From the NCBI GenBank assembly GCA_019420465.1, contig JAHZHB010000081.1, forward strand, positions 1 to 5,758: a stretch of DNA of 5,758 nt, in the 5' to 3' direction. The stretch comes from Lachnospiraceae bacterium. Lineage in GTDB: Bacteria > Bacillota > Clostridia > Lachnospirales > Lachnospiraceae. The position numbers and the translations under genes were made by a program. The notes below the pieces were generated by a model, which was not told where the DNA came from, did no database searches, and worked only from the letters and a program-made list of their open reading frames with translations. Of this stretch, positions 5,310-5,758 are shown in pieces. Within the stretch, counting starts at the first letter, position 1. Each line of letters starts with the position of its first letter.

Positions 5310-5371
5310 AAAAGCCGCCGGACATACGGTAACTGCCAAAATGGCAGAATCCATAATGTCCGGTGGCTTTT
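5310..5371 (+). terminator. Two-tier terminator of the phosphoglucomutase gene
   Basis: AAAAGCCGCCGGACAT (5310-5325) pairs with ATGTCCGGTGGCTTTT (5356-5371) over 16 positions, with one G-U wobble at G5317-T5364. Inside the loop, CTGCCA (5333-5338) and TGGCAG (5342-5347) form a second perfect 6-bp hairpin with an AAA loop. The trailing TTTTCATTT is a moderate U tract. It ends the phosphoglucomutase transcript before the pyrE promoter; the A-run on the left could also stop antisense transcription. Confidence 0.9.
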
Positions 5372-5382
5372 CATTTCAGGAA

Positions 5383-5411
5383 TTGTTATTTTGCGGATGA
5401 TATGGTAAAAT
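5383..5411 (+). promoter_or_regulatory. Probable promoter of pyrE
   Basis: TTGTTA (5383-5388), a 17-base spacer and TAAAAT (5406-5411, 5 of 6) are present, with TGG directly before the -10 box giving an extended -10 element. Transcription would start near 5418, leaving a leader of about 33 bases. That is too short for a PyrR-type attenuator, and no such structure is visible. The promoter begins 12 bases after the preceding terminator. Confidence 0.72.
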
Positions 5412-5450
5412 CTGCTACAGAGTTCAGAATATCACAGGAGGAAGCATACA

Positions 5451-5758
5451 ATGGAACAGTATAAGAGTGATTTTATAGATTTTATGGTGGAGAGCAATGT
5501 GCTTAAATTCGGTGAGTTTACACTGAAAAGCGGTCGTAAATCCCCATTCTTTATGAATGCGGGTGCTTACGTGACCGGCTCCCAGTTAAAACGTCTGGGT
5601 GAATTTTATGCCAGAGCTATCCATGACAGATACGGGGATGATTTTGACGTACTTTTCGGACCGGCATACAAGGGTATTCCACTCAGTGTTGTGACTGCGA
5701 TCGCTTTCAGTGAGATGTATGGCAAAGAGATCCGTTACTGCTCCGACCGTAAAGAAGA
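5451..5758 (+). CDS. pyrE: Orotate phosphoribosyltransferase PyrE (3' end cut by window)
   Basis: PyrE joins orotate to phosphoribosyl pyrophosphate to make orotidine 5'-monophosphate, the step after PyrD-PyrK in UMP synthesis. The frame is open from ATG 5451 to the window end and gives 102 codons plus two bases, about the first half of a usual 210-230 residue enzyme. Family signatures visible are FTLKSGRKSPFFMNAG (23-38), where the basic and aromatic residues contact orotate, and LFGPAYKGIPLS (68-79), a conserved type I phosphoribosyltransferase turn. The window ends just as the mobile catalytic loop begins (YCSDRKE, 96-102), so the PRPP-binding motif is out of view. The start is supported by AGGAGG at 5436-5441 with a 9-base spacer. 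It has its own promoter rather than being directly joined to pyrD. Confidence 0.95.
   Translation, partial: MEQYKSDFIDFMVESNVLKFGEFTLKSGRKSPFFMNAGAYVTGSQLKRLGEFYARAIHDRYGDDFDVLFGPAYKGIPLSVVTAIAFSEMYGKEIRYCSDRKE

Noticed and set aside
4906..5325. A 139-codon minus-strand frame antisense to the end of phosphoglucomutase
   Set aside because: It overlaps the conserved RPSGTEPK region of a real gene, crosses its stop and the palindrome, and shows no motif of its own.
5372..5450. A PyrR-binding attenuator or riboswitch ahead of pyrE
   Set aside because: The predicted leader is only about 33 bases and contains no terminator/antiterminator pair or conserved PyrR loop; the only strong hairpin lies upstream of the promoter.

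Overview
The window looks like chromosomal DNA from a Gram-positive anaerobe of the Clostridia, most probably the family Lachnospiraceae. The clues are a two-subunit NAD-dependent dihydroorotate dehydrogenase (PyrD type 1B with PyrK), a free-standing small alarmone synthetase, strong AGGAGG-type ribosome binding sites, near-consensus sigma-A promoters and compact hairpin terminators. The genus cannot be fixed from the sequence alone.

Layout from left to right. (1) 2-1491, plus strand: the 3' part of pyrK, overlapping by 4 bases with a complete pyrD; both act in pyrimidine synthesis. (2) 1503-1554: a terminator hairpin that serves both strands. (3) 1565-1873, minus strand: a thioredoxin. (4) 2066-2323, plus strand: an 85-residue protein of unknown function, divergent from the thioredoxin, each with its own promoter. 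(5) 2324-2616: non-coding, dominated by a 154-bp near-perfect inverted repeat at 2432-2585. (6) 2617-3384, minus strand: a small alarmone (ppGpp) synthetase of the RelQ/SAS1 type. (7) 3598-5280, plus strand: an alpha-phosphohexomutase (phosphoglucomutase), divergent from the synthetase across near-consensus promoters. (8) 5288-5371: a 16-bp perfect palindrome followed by a two-tier terminator. (9) 5451 to the window end: the first 102 codons of pyrE with its own promoter.

Together, pyrK, pyrD and pyrE cover two consecutive steps of UMP synthesis (dihydroorotate to orotate, orotate to OMP). They flank about 4 kb holding four genes in separate transcription units: redox (thioredoxin), unknown, stringent response and sugar-phosphate metabolism. 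In many Firmicutes the pyr genes are contiguous, so this block probably separates an ancestrally tighter cluster; that is inference.

Most of the window is housekeeping. I see no CRISPR array, tRNA, rRNA, transposase, phage gene or defence system. The feature most worth following up is the large inverted repeat at 2432-2585: it has a 47-bp stem with one non-Watson-Crick position, is flanked by further palindromic sequence, and could be a dispersed non-autonomous repeat, an outsized bidirectional terminator, or both.
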